Assembly: GCA_963779765.1 (NCBI GenBank)
Contig: CAVZZP010000002.1
Location: 1,426,001 to 1,490,000, forward strand
Source of the DNA: Silicimonas sp963779765
GTDB taxonomy: Bacteria > Pseudomonadota > Alphaproteobacteria > Rhodobacterales > Rhodobacteraceae
DNA: 64,000 bases
Direction: 5' to 3'
The notes under the pieces are model-generated. The model did no database searches. It saw only the letters and a program-made list of their open reading frames with translations, and was not told the origin of the DNA. This document shows positions 38,919 to 48,701 of this stretch, one piece after another; position 1 is the first letter of the stretch, and each line of letters starts with the position of its first letter. The translations under genes were made by a program, and so were the position numbers.

Positions 38919-39191
38919 TCACATCCCTTCGCCGAAGCGGTCGGCGACCAGCGCCTCGATGGCATCGGCCAGTTCCTCGGCCTGTGCGCCGGTCGTCGCG
39001 ACGTCGATCTTCGTCCCGCGCGAGGCGGCCAGCATCAGAAGCCCCATGATGCTGTCGCCCGAGGCGGACAGACCGTCCTTCGACACCTCGGCCGAGGCAT
39101 CGAATTCCTCGACCAACTCCACCAGCTTCGCCGAAGCCCGGGCGTGGAGACCCTTTTCGTTGACGATGGTCAATGTGCGAGAGACGCCCAC
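38919..39191 (-). CDS. ptsH: HPr phosphocarrier protein
   Basis: 90 residues from GTG 39191 (AAGGGTGAG site upstream), 7 bp after the EIIA stop. The phospho-histidine is in 'NEKGLHARASAKLVEL'. The regulatory serine targeted by HPr kinase lies in 'SASGDSIMGLLMLAAS'. No sugar-specific PTS permease is nearby, so HPr here is likely a regulatory relay rather than part of sugar uptake, as in other alphaproteobacteria. Confidence 0.93.
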   Translation of the reverse strand: MGVSRTLTIVNEKGLHARASAKLVELVEEFDASAEVSKDGLSASGDSIMGLLMLAASRGTKIDVATTGAQAEELADAIEALVADRFGEGM

Positions 39192-39198
39192 GACCGGC

Positions 39199-39588
39199 TC
39201 ACCCTTCGCCTTCGAAGCAGTCGATGTACTTTCGACCGGCCGCAAGCGCCGCGGTCACCGCCGTCGACAGCGGCTTGTGCCGTGTCTTCGCCAGCTTGAT
39301 GAGCATGGGAAGGTTCGCACCGTATAGGATCTTGCGGTCGATCGGGTTGCAGGCCAGCAGCGACAGGTTCGACGGCGAGCCGCCAAACATGTCAGTGACC
39401 ACGACGACACCGCTTCCAGTGTCGACGCTGTCAGCGGCAGCACAGATTTCGGCCTGCTTGGCGGACCTGTCATGATCCGGCTCGATCGAAATCGCACGCA
39501 TGCCGGATTGCTTGCCGACCACATGCTCGACCGCGGCCAAGTATTCCTGGGCCAAACCCCCGTGAGCCACGATCACGATACCGATCAA
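39199..39588 (-). CDS. PTS EIIA(Man)-family phosphocarrier
   Basis: 129 residues from TTG 39588, which overlaps the rapZ stop (TTGA) and is preceded by AGGGAA. The active His is in 'IGIVIVAHGGLAQEYLAAVE'. Further family motifs are 'GSGVVVVTDMFGGSPSNLSL' and 'GANLPMLIKLAKTRHKPLS'. It probably accepts phosphate from HPr and acts as a regulator (often called ManX/EIIA-Man in alphaproteobacteria). The longer in-frame upstream extension lies within rapZ and is not conserved. Confidence 0.9.
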   Translation of the reverse strand: MIGIVIVAHGGLAQEYLAAVEHVVGKQSGMRAISIEPDHDRSAKQAEICAAADSVDTGSGVVVVTDMFGGSPSNLSLLACNPIDRKILYGANLPMLIKLAKTRHKPLSTAVTAALAAGRKYIDCFEGEG

Positions 39589-40499
39589 CCCGATTTCCCT
39601 ACAGACGGCGACGGTTCCAATCCCCGTCGCTCTAGTTCCCGATGACGAGTTGACACCTGCCATCCCTCGTCCGCAAGGGCCATTGCGAGTCTTTCCGCCA
39701 CGGCGACCGACCTGTGTTGCCCGCCCGTGCACCCGAGGCCAACGGTCAGATAGGTCTTTCCCTCGTCCTTGAAGGCCGGCAACAGGCTGATGACCAGCTC
39801 CGAGATGCGGCGGAAGAAATCGTCGAAGCGCGGATCGTCTTCAACGAAGGCTGCGACCTCTGCGTCGCGGCCGTCAAGCGCGCGCAAGGCCGGTTCCCAA
39901 TGCGGATTGGCAAGGAAACGCACGTCGAAGATCATGTCGATGCCGCGAGGCAGGCCCTGCTTGTAGCTGAAGCTCTCGACAGAGATCGCCATCATGCCCT
40001 CGGCGCCTGAGCCGAAGCGACGCTCCACCTCGGCGCGCAGATCGTGCGGCGACATGTCCGAGGTGTCGATCAGATGGTCTGCGCGCGCGCGGATCGGCGC
40101 CAACAACTCCAGTTCGCGCTCGATGCCGATCTCCGGCGTCTCGGACGGCGCCATCGGATGCCGCCGCCGCGTCTCGGAATACCGCCTGAGCAACACATCG
40201 GCCCGACAGTCGAGATACAGCACCTCGGCCTGCGCCGAGTCCGACCCGGTGATCCGGTCAAGGACCGCGACGACACCATCGACCGTGAAATCGCGGTTCC
40301 GCACGTCGATCGCGACGGCAAGCGGCGGCATGGCGGCGGACCCGCCAAGCACCCGGTCGAGGAGCGAAATCGGCAGGTTGTCGATAGTCTCGAAACCGAG
40401 GTCTTCGAGAACATGGGCCGTGGTGGTACGGCCCGCGCCGGAGGCGCCGGTCAGAAGCACCACGCGGGCGGGAATACCTGAAGGGCGTTCAACTGTCAT
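39585..40499 (-). CDS. rapZ: RapZ/YvcJ-family nucleotide-binding protein
   Basis: 304 residues from ATG 40499, overlapping hprK by 11 bp. The P-loop is 'VLLTGASGAGRTTTAHVLED', with Arg where the classic Walker A has Lys, a common variant in this family. Other motifs: 'DVRNRDF', 'YLDCRADVLLRRYSETRRRH', 'SYKQGLPRGIDMIFDVRFL' and 'LTVGLGCTGGQHRSVAVAER'. RapZ binds small RNAs or UDP-GlcNAc-type ligands in enterobacteria; its alphaproteobacterial role is less clear. The link with hprK and PTS genes is conserved. Confidence 0.95.
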   Translation of the reverse strand: MTVERPSGIPARVVLLTGASGAGRTTTAHVLEDLGFETIDNLPISLLDRVLGGSAAMPPLAVAIDVRNRDFTVDGVVAVLDRITGSDSAQAEVLYLDCRADVLLRRYSETRRRHPMAPSETPEIGIERELELLAPIRARADHLIDTSDMSPHDLRAEVERRFGSGAEGMMAISVESFSYKQGLPRGIDMIFDVRFLANPHWEPALRALDGRDAEVAAFVEDDPRFDDFFRRISELVISLLPAFKDEGKTYLTVGLGCTGGQHRSVAVAERLAMALADEGWQVSTRHRELERRGLEPSPSVGKSG

Positions 40500-40923
40500 G
40501 GACGAGTCCGCCAAGAAGCAACAGTCGCAACATAGACGGGAATGCCGCACTCTCAACCTTGCGAAGCAGCGGCAAGGGGACACCGGCAATCACGGTCTCG
40601 TGCGGCGGGGGAAGGCGCTGGTCCTCGACGGTGTCGAGGTCGACGACGGCCCGTGCCACGGCCACGCACGATGGCACTCTCAGAAGACCCAGCCCCCGAG
40701 CCTCGATCATGCCCTTTGTCGCGTCGGGCGGCGAAAGGGTCAGGCTTCCGTCCGTCGGCGTGGCGATGACGTTGTCATCCGCGACGAGGCTCGCGCCGAG
40801 ACCCAGAAGTTGAAGCGCCAGTGTCGATTTGCCCGATCCCGATGCGCCTCGGATCAGAAGCCCGGCCGCACCGAATGAGACCGCCGTGGCGTGCAGGACG
40901 ACCGGGCCGGACGGCGCGGACAT
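40489..40923 (-). CDS. hprK: HPr kinase/phosphorylase, short catalytic form
   Basis: 144 residues, which is only the catalytic domain; Firmicutes HprK has an extra N-terminal domain, absent in alphaproteobacteria. The P-loop is 'GLLIRGASGSGKSTLALQLL', followed by 'GASLVADDNVIATPTDG' and 'TKGMIEARGLGLLRVP' (the K3-type loop). It phosphorylates the regulatory serine of HPr. It is 9 bp after chvG and overlaps rapZ. Confidence 0.94.
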   Translation of the reverse strand: MSAPSGPVVLHATAVSFGAAGLLIRGASGSGKSTLALQLLGLGASLVADDNVIATPTDGSLTLSPPDATKGMIEARGLGLLRVPSCVAVARAVVDLDTVEDQRLPPPHETVIAGVPLPLLRKVESAAFPSMLRLLLLGGLVHDS

Positions 40924-40932
40924 CGTCGGCGC

Positions 40933-42654
40933 TCAGACCGGAAGGCCGACGACGAAGCGTGCGCCCAGGGGTTCGGACGTGACGTCCGCGTCGGTCGGGC
41001 GGATGTTCTCGGCCCAGATGACGCCGCCGTGCGCCTCGACGATCTGCTTCGAGATGGCAAGACCGAGACCCGAGTTGTTGCCGAAGTGGCTGACCGGACG
41101 CTCGGTGTAAAAGCGGTTGAAGATCTTGGTCAGCGCCTGTTCGGGAATGCCTGGACCGGTATCCTCGACGACCACCAGCACGCGGTTCTCGCGCTTGCGG
41201 ACCCAGACCCGGATCGCGTCGCCGTCCTCGCAGAAGCTGATCGCGTTGGTGATGAGGTTCACGAAGACCTGCGCCAGCCGGCTTTCCAGACCATCGATCA
41301 CGATGGGGTCCTTGGGCAGGTCGGCGATGAAGTCGACGCCCTTCTCGCGCGCTTCGTTGCCGAGGTAATCGGCCAGGTTGCCGATCATCTTGAGAAGGTC
41401 GAACGGCGCCTCCTCCTCCTTCACCAGTTCGCTGTCCAGACGCGACGCGTTCGAGATGTCGCTGACCAGCCGGTCCAGTCGCCGCGTGTCGTGTTCGATG
41501 ACGTCCAGCAGCTTGGTCTTGTGGTCGTCCCGCTTGGCGAACCGCAGCGAAGCGACTGCGGAGCGCAGAGAGGCGAGCGGGTTCTTGATCTCGTGCGCCA
41601 CGTCCGCCGCGAACTGTTCATTCGCATCGATCCGGTCGTAAAGGGCCGTCACCATACCGCGCAGGGCACCAGACAGACGCCCGATCTCGTCGGGGCGCGC
41701 TGTCAGATCGGGAATGCGGACCCTTGCAGGGGCAAACTTGCGCGCGTTCTTCTCGCGACCGATCTCGGCGGCCGCTGCGAGGTCGGACAGGGGGTTTGCG
41801 ATGGTGGACGCCAGCACCAGGCTCAGTCCGACGGAAACGAGGATCGCGATGACGAACATCTGGAGGATTTGCTCGCGCTCGGCCCGAACCAGCCCGTCTA
41901 TTTCTCCGGCCGCACTCGCCATCGCGACGGCCCCGATGGCGTTGTCGCCCTGAACGATAGGAGTCGCGACGGCGAAGATCGTGTTTCCCTGAAGATCGGT
42001 CGATGTGCGGACCTGCGTGCCGTTCATAAACGACTCCGCGACCAGGCCTTTCACGAGCGTCGCGTCGTGCGTCGCGACTTCCAGCCGTTCGCCGCCCTTG
42101 CCGGCGATCCAGGCCACGCCGCCCCACAAGGTGTCGAGAAAATCCGTAATCATCGTCGACCGCTCGGCCGGGCGCATGAGATTAATCGACGGCGAAGGCC
42201 GCGCCTCGGCTGAGGCGACAACCGCGCCCGAGGCATCGAAAACGAAGACCGACGCCATGTGCGGCAAAGGCAAGGCCTCCAGCCGGTCGTCGATCGAGCC
42301 CCCCGCCCCGCCTTCGAGCCCGAGGACCATGTCGTCGGCGCTGCCGCTCCGCAGGAAACCCGCGATCAGCTCGGCTTCTGCCACGATGGCGTTCTCGCGC
42401 TGATAGACGAGGCTGTCACGGAACGGGTTCAGGAACAGCACCCCTGCCACAAGGACAAGGATGGCGAGAAGGTTGAACGTGATGATCTTCCGCGCAAGGG
42501 GCGACCGGTTCATGGCGATGACGCCACGCCGGTCCCTCTTGGCACGCGCGACACTCTCGGCGGCCGCGTCGGCACCAATCCAGTCTTCTCCCAGGACCAC
42601 GTCTCCGTGGCCTGCCGGTTTGGCTCCCTGCATGTTGACCCCCGCGGCGGTCAT
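40933..42654 (-). CDS. chvG: Sensor histidine kinase ChvG
   Basis: 573 residues. A cytoplasmic leader of about 55 residues ('GDVVLGEDWIGADAAAESVA') is followed by TM1 'KIITFNLLAILVLVAGVLF', a periplasmic sensor part with 'MRPAERSTMITDFLDTLWGG', TM2 'MFVIAILVSVGLSLVLASTI', and HAMP. HisKA is 'FAADVAHEIKNPLASLRSAV' (phospho-His) and HATPase_c is 'VVEDTGPGIPEQALTKIFNR' and 'GLGLAISKQIVEAHGG'. ATG 42654 abuts the chvI stop; ATG 42633 has a better ribosome site (GGGGG) and may be the true start. ChvG (ExoS) senses acid and envelope stress in rhizobia. Confidence 0.92.
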   Translation of the reverse strand: MTAAGVNMQGAKPAGHGDVVLGEDWIGADAAAESVARAKRDRRGVIAMNRSPLARKIITFNLLAILVLVAGVLFLNPFRDSLVYQRENAIVAEAELIAGFLRSGSADDMVLGLEGGAGGSIDDRLEALPLPHMASVFVFDASGAVVASAEARPSPSINLMRPAERSTMITDFLDTLWGGVAWIAGKGGERLEVATHDATLVKGLVAESFMNGTQVRTSTDLQGNTIFAVATPIVQGDNAIGAVAMASAAGEIDGLVRAEREQILQMFVIAILVSVGLSLVLASTIANPLSDLAAAAEIGREKNARKFAPARVRIPDLTARPDEIGRLSGALRGMVTALYDRIDANEQFAADVAHEIKNPLASLRSAVASLRFAKRDDHKTKLLDVIEHDTRRLDRLVSDISNASRLDSELVKEEEAPFDLLKMIGNLADYLGNEAREKGVDFIADLPKDPIVIDGLESRLAQVFVNLITNAISFCEDGDAIRVWVRKRENRVLVVVEDTGPGIPEQALTKIFNRFYTERPVSHFGNNSGLGLAISKQIVEAHGGVIWAENIRPTDADVTSEPLGARFVVGLPV

Positions 42655-43359
42655 CTATTCTTCGTTATAGCGATATCCGATGCCGTAGAGCGTCTCGATC
42701 GCCGAGAAGTCGTCGTCGACCATTCGCATCTTCTTGCGCAGCCGCTTGATGTGGCTGTCGATGGTGCGGTCGTCGACGTAAACCTGGTCGTCGTAGGCGA
42801 CGTCCATCAGCTGGTCGCGGCTCTTGACGAACCCCGGGCGCTGCGCGAGCGCCTGCAGAAGCAGGAACTCCGTCACCGTCAGCGAGACGTCGCGGCCCTT
42901 CCATAAAACCGAGTGACGCAGCGGGTCCATGCGAAGCTCGCCCCGGACCATCACCTGGGCCGTGTCGATCTCGCCGCCCTCGCCGTCGCCGGCGATGACC
43001 TCTTGCCGGCGCAGAAGCGCGCGAATGCGTTCGACCAGAAGGCGCTGCGAGAAGGGCTTCTTGACATAGTCGTCGGCCCCCATGCGCAGGCCAAGCACCT
43101 CATCGATCTCGTCGTCTTTCGAGGTCAGGAAGATGACCGGCATCGACGTCTTCTGACGGACCCGCTGAAGCAGATCCATCCCGTCCATGCGGGGCATCTT
43201 GATGTCGAACACGGCCATGTCCGGTAGCTTCTTGTTGAAGGCGTCGAGAGCGGCCTGACCGTCGTTATACGTCTCGACTTCAAAGCCCTCTGCCTCGAGG
43301 GTCATCGAGACCGACGTCAGAATATTCCGGTCGTCGTCGACCAGCGCGATCCTGGACAT
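42655..43359 (-). CDS. chvI: OmpR-family response regulator ChvI
   Basis: 234 residues. The receiver is 'ALVDDDRNILTSVSMTLEAE', with phospho-Asp in 'MAVFDIKMPRMDGMDLLQRV' and 'VIFLTSKDDEIDEVLGLRMG'. The C-terminal winged helix is 'MDPLRHSVLWKGRDVSLTVT', 'RTIDSHIKRLRKKMRMVDDD', 'IETLYGIGYRYNEE'. It is the first gene of chvI-chvG-hprK-rapZ-EIIA-ptsH and divergent from pckA, as in many alphaproteobacteria. ChvI may also control pckA, since pckA is ChvI-linked in Agrobacterium and Sinorhizobium. Confidence 0.94.
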   Translation of the reverse strand: MSRIALVDDDRNILTSVSMTLEAEGFEVETYNDGQAALDAFNKKLPDMAVFDIKMPRMDGMDLLQRVRQKTSMPVIFLTSKDDEIDEVLGLRMGADDYVKKPFSQRLLVERIRALLRRQEVIAGDGEGGEIDTAQVMVRGELRMDPLRHSVLWKGRDVSLTVTEFLLLQALAQRPGFVKSRDQLMDVAYDDQVYVDDRTIDSHIKRLRKKMRMVDDDFSAIETLYGIGYRYNEE

Positions 43360-43717
43360 GCGTTGTTCCCTTTACTGCTCATGTACGCCTTATTGTTGGC
43401 GCATTATACGGTGTCATTTTTCAGGCATAATCATGTCTGGCCTAGGGTAATTCAACAATAATGTGCGAATCAGCGCCATTCGCCACACACACTCAACGGT
43501 ATTTTCCTTTCTGTCTGGCTAATTTGTCTCAGTTGTGGCGGCGACCTGCCGAGGCTGGCCGGATGGTGGCGCTAACCGGTGAAATCGTTGATTTTGTTGG
43601 CGCTAACTGCCCGATTGGTCGCTGTTCACATCCTCATGGATGGGTCTATATCGCCTGAGAGACCCAGAGACGTCCTCGACCGTCGGGGTCCACATTGGCG
43701 AGAAGCGGGAGGAACCG
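43360..43717. promoter_or_regulatory. chvI-pckA divergent control region with TGGCGCTAAC direct repeats
   Basis: A 358-bp gene-free stretch, more AT-rich than its surroundings. TGGCGCTAAC occurs at 43567-43576 and 43598-43607, 31 bp apart (about three helix turns), 111 bp upstream of the pckA ATG. A third, partial copy (TTGTTGGCGC then ATTATAC) lies at 43393-43409, near chvI. These could be sites for one regulator controlling both directions. No small gene is seen. Confidence 0.5.
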
Positions 43718-45323
43718 ATGACCAAAGGGCGCGTCAATCCAGAGCGGACACTCGAACACCAGGGCATCACGGGATTGGGCGAGGTGCATTACAACCTCCT
43801 CGAACCGGCGCTGGTCGAACAGGCCATCCACCACGGCGAAGGCACACTTGGGAAGGGCGGGGCCCTTCTGGTCACCACCGGCAAGTTCACTGGCCGCTCG
43901 CCCAAGGACAAGCACATCGTGCGCACGCCCTCGGTCGAGGACCACATCTGGTGGGACAACAACGCGCCGATGGAACCCGAGGCCTTCGACCGCCTCTACG
44001 ACGACATGATCGCGCACATGAAGGGCCGCGACTACTTCGTGCAGGACATGTATGCCGGAGCCGACGCGAACTACCGCCTTGACGTCCGCCTCGTGACCGA
44101 GCTTGCCTGGCATTCGCTCTTCATCCGCCACATGTTCCGCCGCCCCGAACGCGACGAGCTCGACACTTTCGAGCCCGAGTTCACCGTCATCAACTGCCCG
44201 ATCGTTCAAGGCCGATCCCGCGCGCCACGGATGCAAGTCCGACACCGTCATCGCCATGAACTTCGACCGCAAGCTGATCCTCGTCGGCAACACGGAATAC
44301 GCGGGCGAGAACAAGAAGAGTGTCTTCTCGCTCCTCAACTACCTCCTGCCCGAGAAGGGCGTCATGCCGATGCACTGTTCGGCGAACCACGCCAAGGGCA
44401 ACCCCGTCGACAGCGCGATCTTCTTCGGCCTGTCCGGCACCGGCAAGACCACCCTCTCGGCCGACCCCGACCGCATCCTCATCGGCGACGACGAGCACGG
44501 CTGGTCCGACCGCGGCGCCTTCAACTTCGAAGGCGGCTGCTATGCCAAGACCATCAGCCTGTCGCCCGAGGCCGAGCCCGAAATCTATGCCACCTGCTCT
44601 ATGTTCGGGACTGTGATTGAAAACATGGTGTTCGACGAGGAAACCCTCGAGCTCGACTTCGAGGACGACAGCCTGACCGCTAACATGCGCTGCGCCTATC
44701 CGCTCGACTACATCTCGAACGCCTCGAAGACCGGCCTCGCCGGGCATCCGAAGAACGTCATCATGCTGACCTGCGACGCCTTCGGGGTCCTGCCCCCGAT
44801 TGCGCGTCTGACGCCCGCACAGGCGATGTACCACTTCCTGTCCGGCTTCACCTCCAAGATGGCCGGCACCGAGCGCGGCATCACCGAGCCTCAGCCCGTC
44901 TTCTCGACCTGCTTCGGCGCGCCGTTCATGCCGCGCCGTCCCGAGGCATACGGCAAGCTTCTGCGCGAAAAGATCGCCAAGCACGGCGCCACCTGCTGGC
45001 TCGTCAACACCGGCTGGACCGGCGGCGCCTTCGGCACCGGAAGCCGGATGCCCATCAAGGCCACGCGCGCGCTGCTCTCGGCCGCGCTCAACGGCTCGCT
45101 GGCCAACGTGAAGTTCCGCAAGGATCCGAACTTCGGGTTCGAGGTTCCGGTCAGCGTCGCCTCGACGGCCGTGCCCGACATCCTGCTCGACCCGCGCCGG
45201 ACCTGGGACGATGCGTCCGCCTACGACCGGCAGGCCAAGAAGCTGGTCGACATGTTCGCCGAGAACTTCACCCAGTACGAAGAGAACATCGACGACGACG
45301 TCCGCGCCGTCGCCATCGGCTGA
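43718..45323 (+). CDS. pckA: Phosphoenolpyruvate carboxykinase (ATP) (apparent +1 frameshift near 44201)
   Basis: The gluconeogenic enzyme converting oxaloacetate plus ATP to PEP. The N-terminal half from ATG 43718 (GGGAGG site upstream) has 'TGKFTGRSPKDKHIVRTPS' and runs to 'VINCP'. The frame then shifts, and the conserved core follows: 'SFKADPARHGCKSDTVIAMN', 'GENKKSVFSLLNYLLPEKGV', the P-loop 'IFFGLSGTGKTTLSADP', 'DDEHGWSDRGAFNFEGGCYA' and 'NTGWTGGAFGTGSRM'. One base less gives 534 residues, standard length. An assembly error is likely. Confidence 0.92.
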
Positions 45324-45367
45324 AAGTCAAAGGGCGCCGCGGTGAAACACCCGCGACGCGCCCGCTC

Positions 45368-46135
45368 CTACCCCAGCACTCCGCGCCGGATCAGGTTCAG
45401 CCCCGCGAACGCCAGCACGACCAGCACGACCGTCCGGAACTTCTGCTGGTCCAGCTTGTCCTGAATCTTGACCCCAAGCGCCATTCCGATCAGCGCCGGC
45501 GCCAGCAGAAGGAACGACAGCGTCGCACCATCGCCAGCCAGCACTCCCGACTTCAGGTGCGCCAGCGTCAGTACCACCGCGCCAGAGGCATAGACGATGC
45601 CCTGTACCCGCACATGCTCGGTCTTCGGCGTGTCGAGAGCGGTCAGATACATGACCGTCGGGGGGCCCCAGGTCCCCGAGAACCCGCCAAGCGTTCCCGC
45701 GACGAAGCCCACGCCGACCTCGGTCGCGCGGCGGTTCTCGGGCCTGACCCGCGGCTTCCACCCGGCCAGCATCATCAGCGTGAAGCCCGTGATCGTCAGC
45801 CCCAGAATCGTGAACATCAGGCTCGTCGACACCTGCGTCACCAGTTGCGAACTGACCGCGATTGATATCAGCGCGATAGCGAGGAAGCGCCAGTGCGCCC
45901 GCGCCGATATCAAGGCCGCCCGGATCCCTTGCCGAAACGCCTGCCAGAGGTTCGTCACAAGCGTCGGAAGGATCAGTCCCGCAAGCGCAAGCTCCGGCGA
46001 CAGAAACGAGGCGAGGCTCGACACCAGGATCAAAGGCATCGCGAAACCCGTCATGCCCTTGATGAGCCCCGCCAGAAGCGCGAAGCCCACGGCGAGCGTC
46101 AGCGAAAAGGCGTCGAGATGCGCGAAAATGTCCAT
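45368..46135 (-). CDS. TauE/SafE-family sulfite/anion exporter
   Basis: 255 residues, about eight TM helices in two repeats: 'LAVGFALLAGLIKGMTGFAM' (the KGxxGxG motif) and 'GVGFVAGTLGGFSGTWGPPT', where the second repeat has the GxxGGxxGxxGP motif. The family exports sulfite, sulfoacetate or similar anions. The substrate here is unknown. It converges on pckA and is divergent from mcd. Confidence 0.88.
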   Translation of the reverse strand: MDIFAHLDAFSLTLAVGFALLAGLIKGMTGFAMPLILVSSLASFLSPELALAGLILPTLVTNLWQAFRQGIRAALISARAHWRFLAIALISIAVSSQLVTQVSTSLMFTILGLTITGFTLMMLAGWKPRVRPENRRATEVGVGFVAGTLGGFSGTWGPPTVMYLTALDTPKTEHVRVQGIVYASGAVVLTLAHLKSGVLAGDGATLSFLLLAPALIGMALGVKIQDKLDQQKFRTVVLVVLAFAGLNLIRRGVLG

Positions 46136-46307
46136 CGTCCCGCAGTCCTAGGCGAGGCAGCCTCGCACCGAAAGGCAATTCGATGGCGACATATTAGTGC
46201 GCCATTCATTCATCGTTTGAAATCTTCTTGCGCTGCACGTGCATTCACACTAGGACTTCGCAGGTGCAGAATGAGGACCGACAATGCCGCGTGACGGAGC
46301 TTCCGGA

Positions 46308-47931
46308 ATGACCGACCTTCTCGATCTCACCGCCTCCGCGACCAAGGCCGCCGAAGCACTCCTCGCCCGCACCGTCGAGGTCGTCCGCATCCGCGTGTCC
46401 AACTCCGGCATCGACGCCGATCAGACCGCCGCCCACGGCCTCGCCTGGCTCGCCACCTATGTCGAGGCGCTGCGCCAGATGCGGGCATGGGCCGAGCGGA
46501 TCGACGAAGACGGAAAATTCGGCGAAGTCGAACGCACGATCCTCGCCATCGCCTTCGGCGAATACCTCGCACAGATCCGCGGCGGCATCCCCATGAGCCA
46601 GGGCGAAATCGTCCGTCTCCCGGACCTGGGCCTTTCGCCCGACGACGTGGCGCTCCTCGACACGCCCGCCGTCCGGACGCTCATCGCCGAGGGCAACACG
46701 CAGGACGCCCGCCTCCGCCTCGTCCGCCTGATGCGCGAGCGGAACGCAGACATCACCGTCGGGCGCTACCGGCCTCGACGACGAACTCGAGATGATCCGC
46801 GAGCAGTTCCGCCGCTTCTCGAAGGACCGCGTCGAACCCCACGCCCACGAATGGCACCTGAAGGACGAGCTGATCCCGATGGAGGTCATCTCGGAACTCG
46901 CCGACTTGGGCGTCTTCGGCCTGACCATCCCCGAGGAACACGGCGGCCTCGGCCTGTCCAAGGCCTCGATGGTCGTCGTCTCCGAAGAACTCTCGCGCGG
47001 CTACATCGGCGTCGGCTCCCTCGGCACAAGGTCCGAGATCGCGGCCGAGCTGATCCTGTGCGGCGGCACCGACGAGCAGAAGGCGAAATGGCTCCCCGGC
47101 CTCGCTTCGGGCGAGATCCTCCCTACGGCGGTCTTCACCGAACCCAACACCGGCTCCGACCTCGGCGCACTGCGCACCCGCGCGAAGCGCGACGGCGACG
47201 ACTGGACGATCACCGGCAACAAGACCTGGATCACCCACGCCGCGCGCACCCACGTCATGACCGTCCTCGCCCGCAGCGTCGAGGGCACCGACGACTATCG
47301 CGGCCTGTCGATGTTCCTCGCCGAAAAGACCCCCGGCACCGACGAAACGCCCTTCGTCGACGAGGGCCTCTCTGGCGGCGAGATCGAGGTCCTGGGTTAC
47401 CGCGGCATGAAGGAATACACCGTCAACTTCGACGACTTCCGCGTGAAGGGCGAAAACCTTCTTGGCGGCGAGGAGGGGCAGGGCTTCAAGCAGCTCATGC
47501 AGACCTTCGAAAGCGCCCGCATCCAGACCGCCGCCCGCGCCATCGGCGTCGCCCAGTCCGCGCTCGACGCGGGCCTCCGCTATGCCGAGGACCGCAAGCA
47601 GTTCGGCAAACCGCTGATCGAGTTTCCCCGCGTCGCCTCCAAGCTCGCCATGATGGCGGTCGAGATCATGGTGGCGCGACAGCTCACCTACCACTCCGCC
47701 TGGCAGAAGGACCACGGCCACCGCTGCGACCTCGAGGCCGGCATGGCCAAGCTCCTCGGCGCCCGCGTCGCCTGGGCCGCCGCCGACAACGCGCTCCAGA
47801 TCCACGGCGGCAACGGCTTCGCGCTGGAATACGCGATCAGCCGCATCCTCTGCGACGCCCGCATCCTGAACATCTTCGAAGGTGCCGCCGAGATCCAGGC
47901 GCAGGTCATCGCAAGAAGGCTACTCGCCTGA
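46308..47931 (+). CDS. mcd: (2S)-methylsuccinyl-CoA dehydrogenase (apparent +1 frameshift at 46761-46763)
   Basis: A flavin acyl-CoA dehydrogenase of the ethylmalonyl-CoA pathway. It has the roughly 150-residue N-terminal extension typical of Mcd ('AAHGLAWLATYVEALRQMRA', 'EYLAQIRGGIPMSQGEIVRL') before the ACAD domains ('GLTIPEEHGGLGLSKASMVV', 'TAVFTEPNTGSDLGALRTRA', 'GYRGMKEYTVNFDDF', 'IHGGNGFALEYAISRILCDA'). The frame breaks at GGG in 'VG|ATGLDDELEM'; one base less gives 540 residues. ATG 46284, with a GAGGA site, is an alternative start. Electrons go to the EtfAB proteins encoded upstream. Confidence 0.92.
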
Positions 47932-47946
47932 TCTTCATCGGTCCTG

Positions 47947-47979
47947 AAGTATCCCGGGGGCGCGGGGGCAGAGCCCCCG
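47947..47979 (-). repeat. GC-rich intergenic repeat, copy 2
   Basis: On the minus strand, right after the recO stop, GGGGGCTCTGCCCCCG leads to CCCCCGGGATACTT. It matches the first and last parts of the element at 15441-15489 in the same position relative to its gene, but lacks the middle hairpin. It lies in the convergent gap between mcd and recO. Confidence 0.65.
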
Positions 47980-47980
47980 C

Positions 47981-48701
47981 CTAGCGCGTCAACAGATCCA
48001 CCAGCCTCTGCCGCGCCTCGGGCAAGGGCCGGTCGCCAAGAGCCGGCGCCAGCCATGTCCGCAGGAAATGCCCCGTCGTACGAAACCCGTCGCGCAAGTC
48101 CGCAGCCGATCCCTCGCCCCGCCCGACAAGGGCAGGCGACAAGGGCAACAGCCGGTCCTTGAAGGCGCCCGCTCCCGCCTCCGACACCGCCCGCCCGCTC
48201 TTCGGCGAGACATAGGACAGCCCCTCGACCGACCCCGTCACCGCGCAAGCCGCGAGGTCAAGCCCGAAGCCCAGAATCCTCCAGCAGCGCCAGTTCCCAC
48301 CTCAGGTAGGCGATCGGCCAATACGGCCCGTCGCCCATCATCCCCAGCACGGCCTGCGTCCTTTGGTACAGCCCCGGATGCGGCTCCCGCTCCGGCAGCG
48401 CGAAGGACAGAAGCGAGCAGACCGCGTTCAGCCCAGCCAGCGTCCGCCGGTCGGACATCAGGATCGCCGCGCGCGAAATGACGGGCTCCACCGTGAACGC
48501 GCCCAGGTGATCCTCCAGCCGCGCGCGCCAGACGGCATCGACCTGGTTGCCCGGCTCCAGCACCGGCGTCATGCGCCTGCCGCCGCCGCCGCGGACAATG
48601 CCTGCGTGCCGGCCATGACCCTCGGTGAAGATCTCGACGATGGCGCCGCTCTCGCCGTGCCGCCGCCGCGCCAGGACGACCCCTTCCTCGCGCCAGTCCA
48701 T
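47981..48701 (-). CDS. recO: DNA repair protein RecO (apparent +1 frameshift at 48274-48278)
   Basis: RecO loads RecA onto SSB-coated ssDNA with RecR. The N-terminal OB fold is 'MDWREEGVVLARRRHGESGA', 'IVEIFTEGHGRHAGIVRGGG' and 'RLEDHLGAFTVEP'; the helical part has 'YWPIAYLRWELALLED'. The frame then stops early, and the C-terminal part continues in the next frame ('VTGSVEGLSYVSPKSGRAVS'). One base less gives 239 residues, the family size. The zinc Cys residues are only partly preserved, as in other alphaproteobacteria. It starts at the A of the DUF2161 stop (TGATG). Confidence 0.86.
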
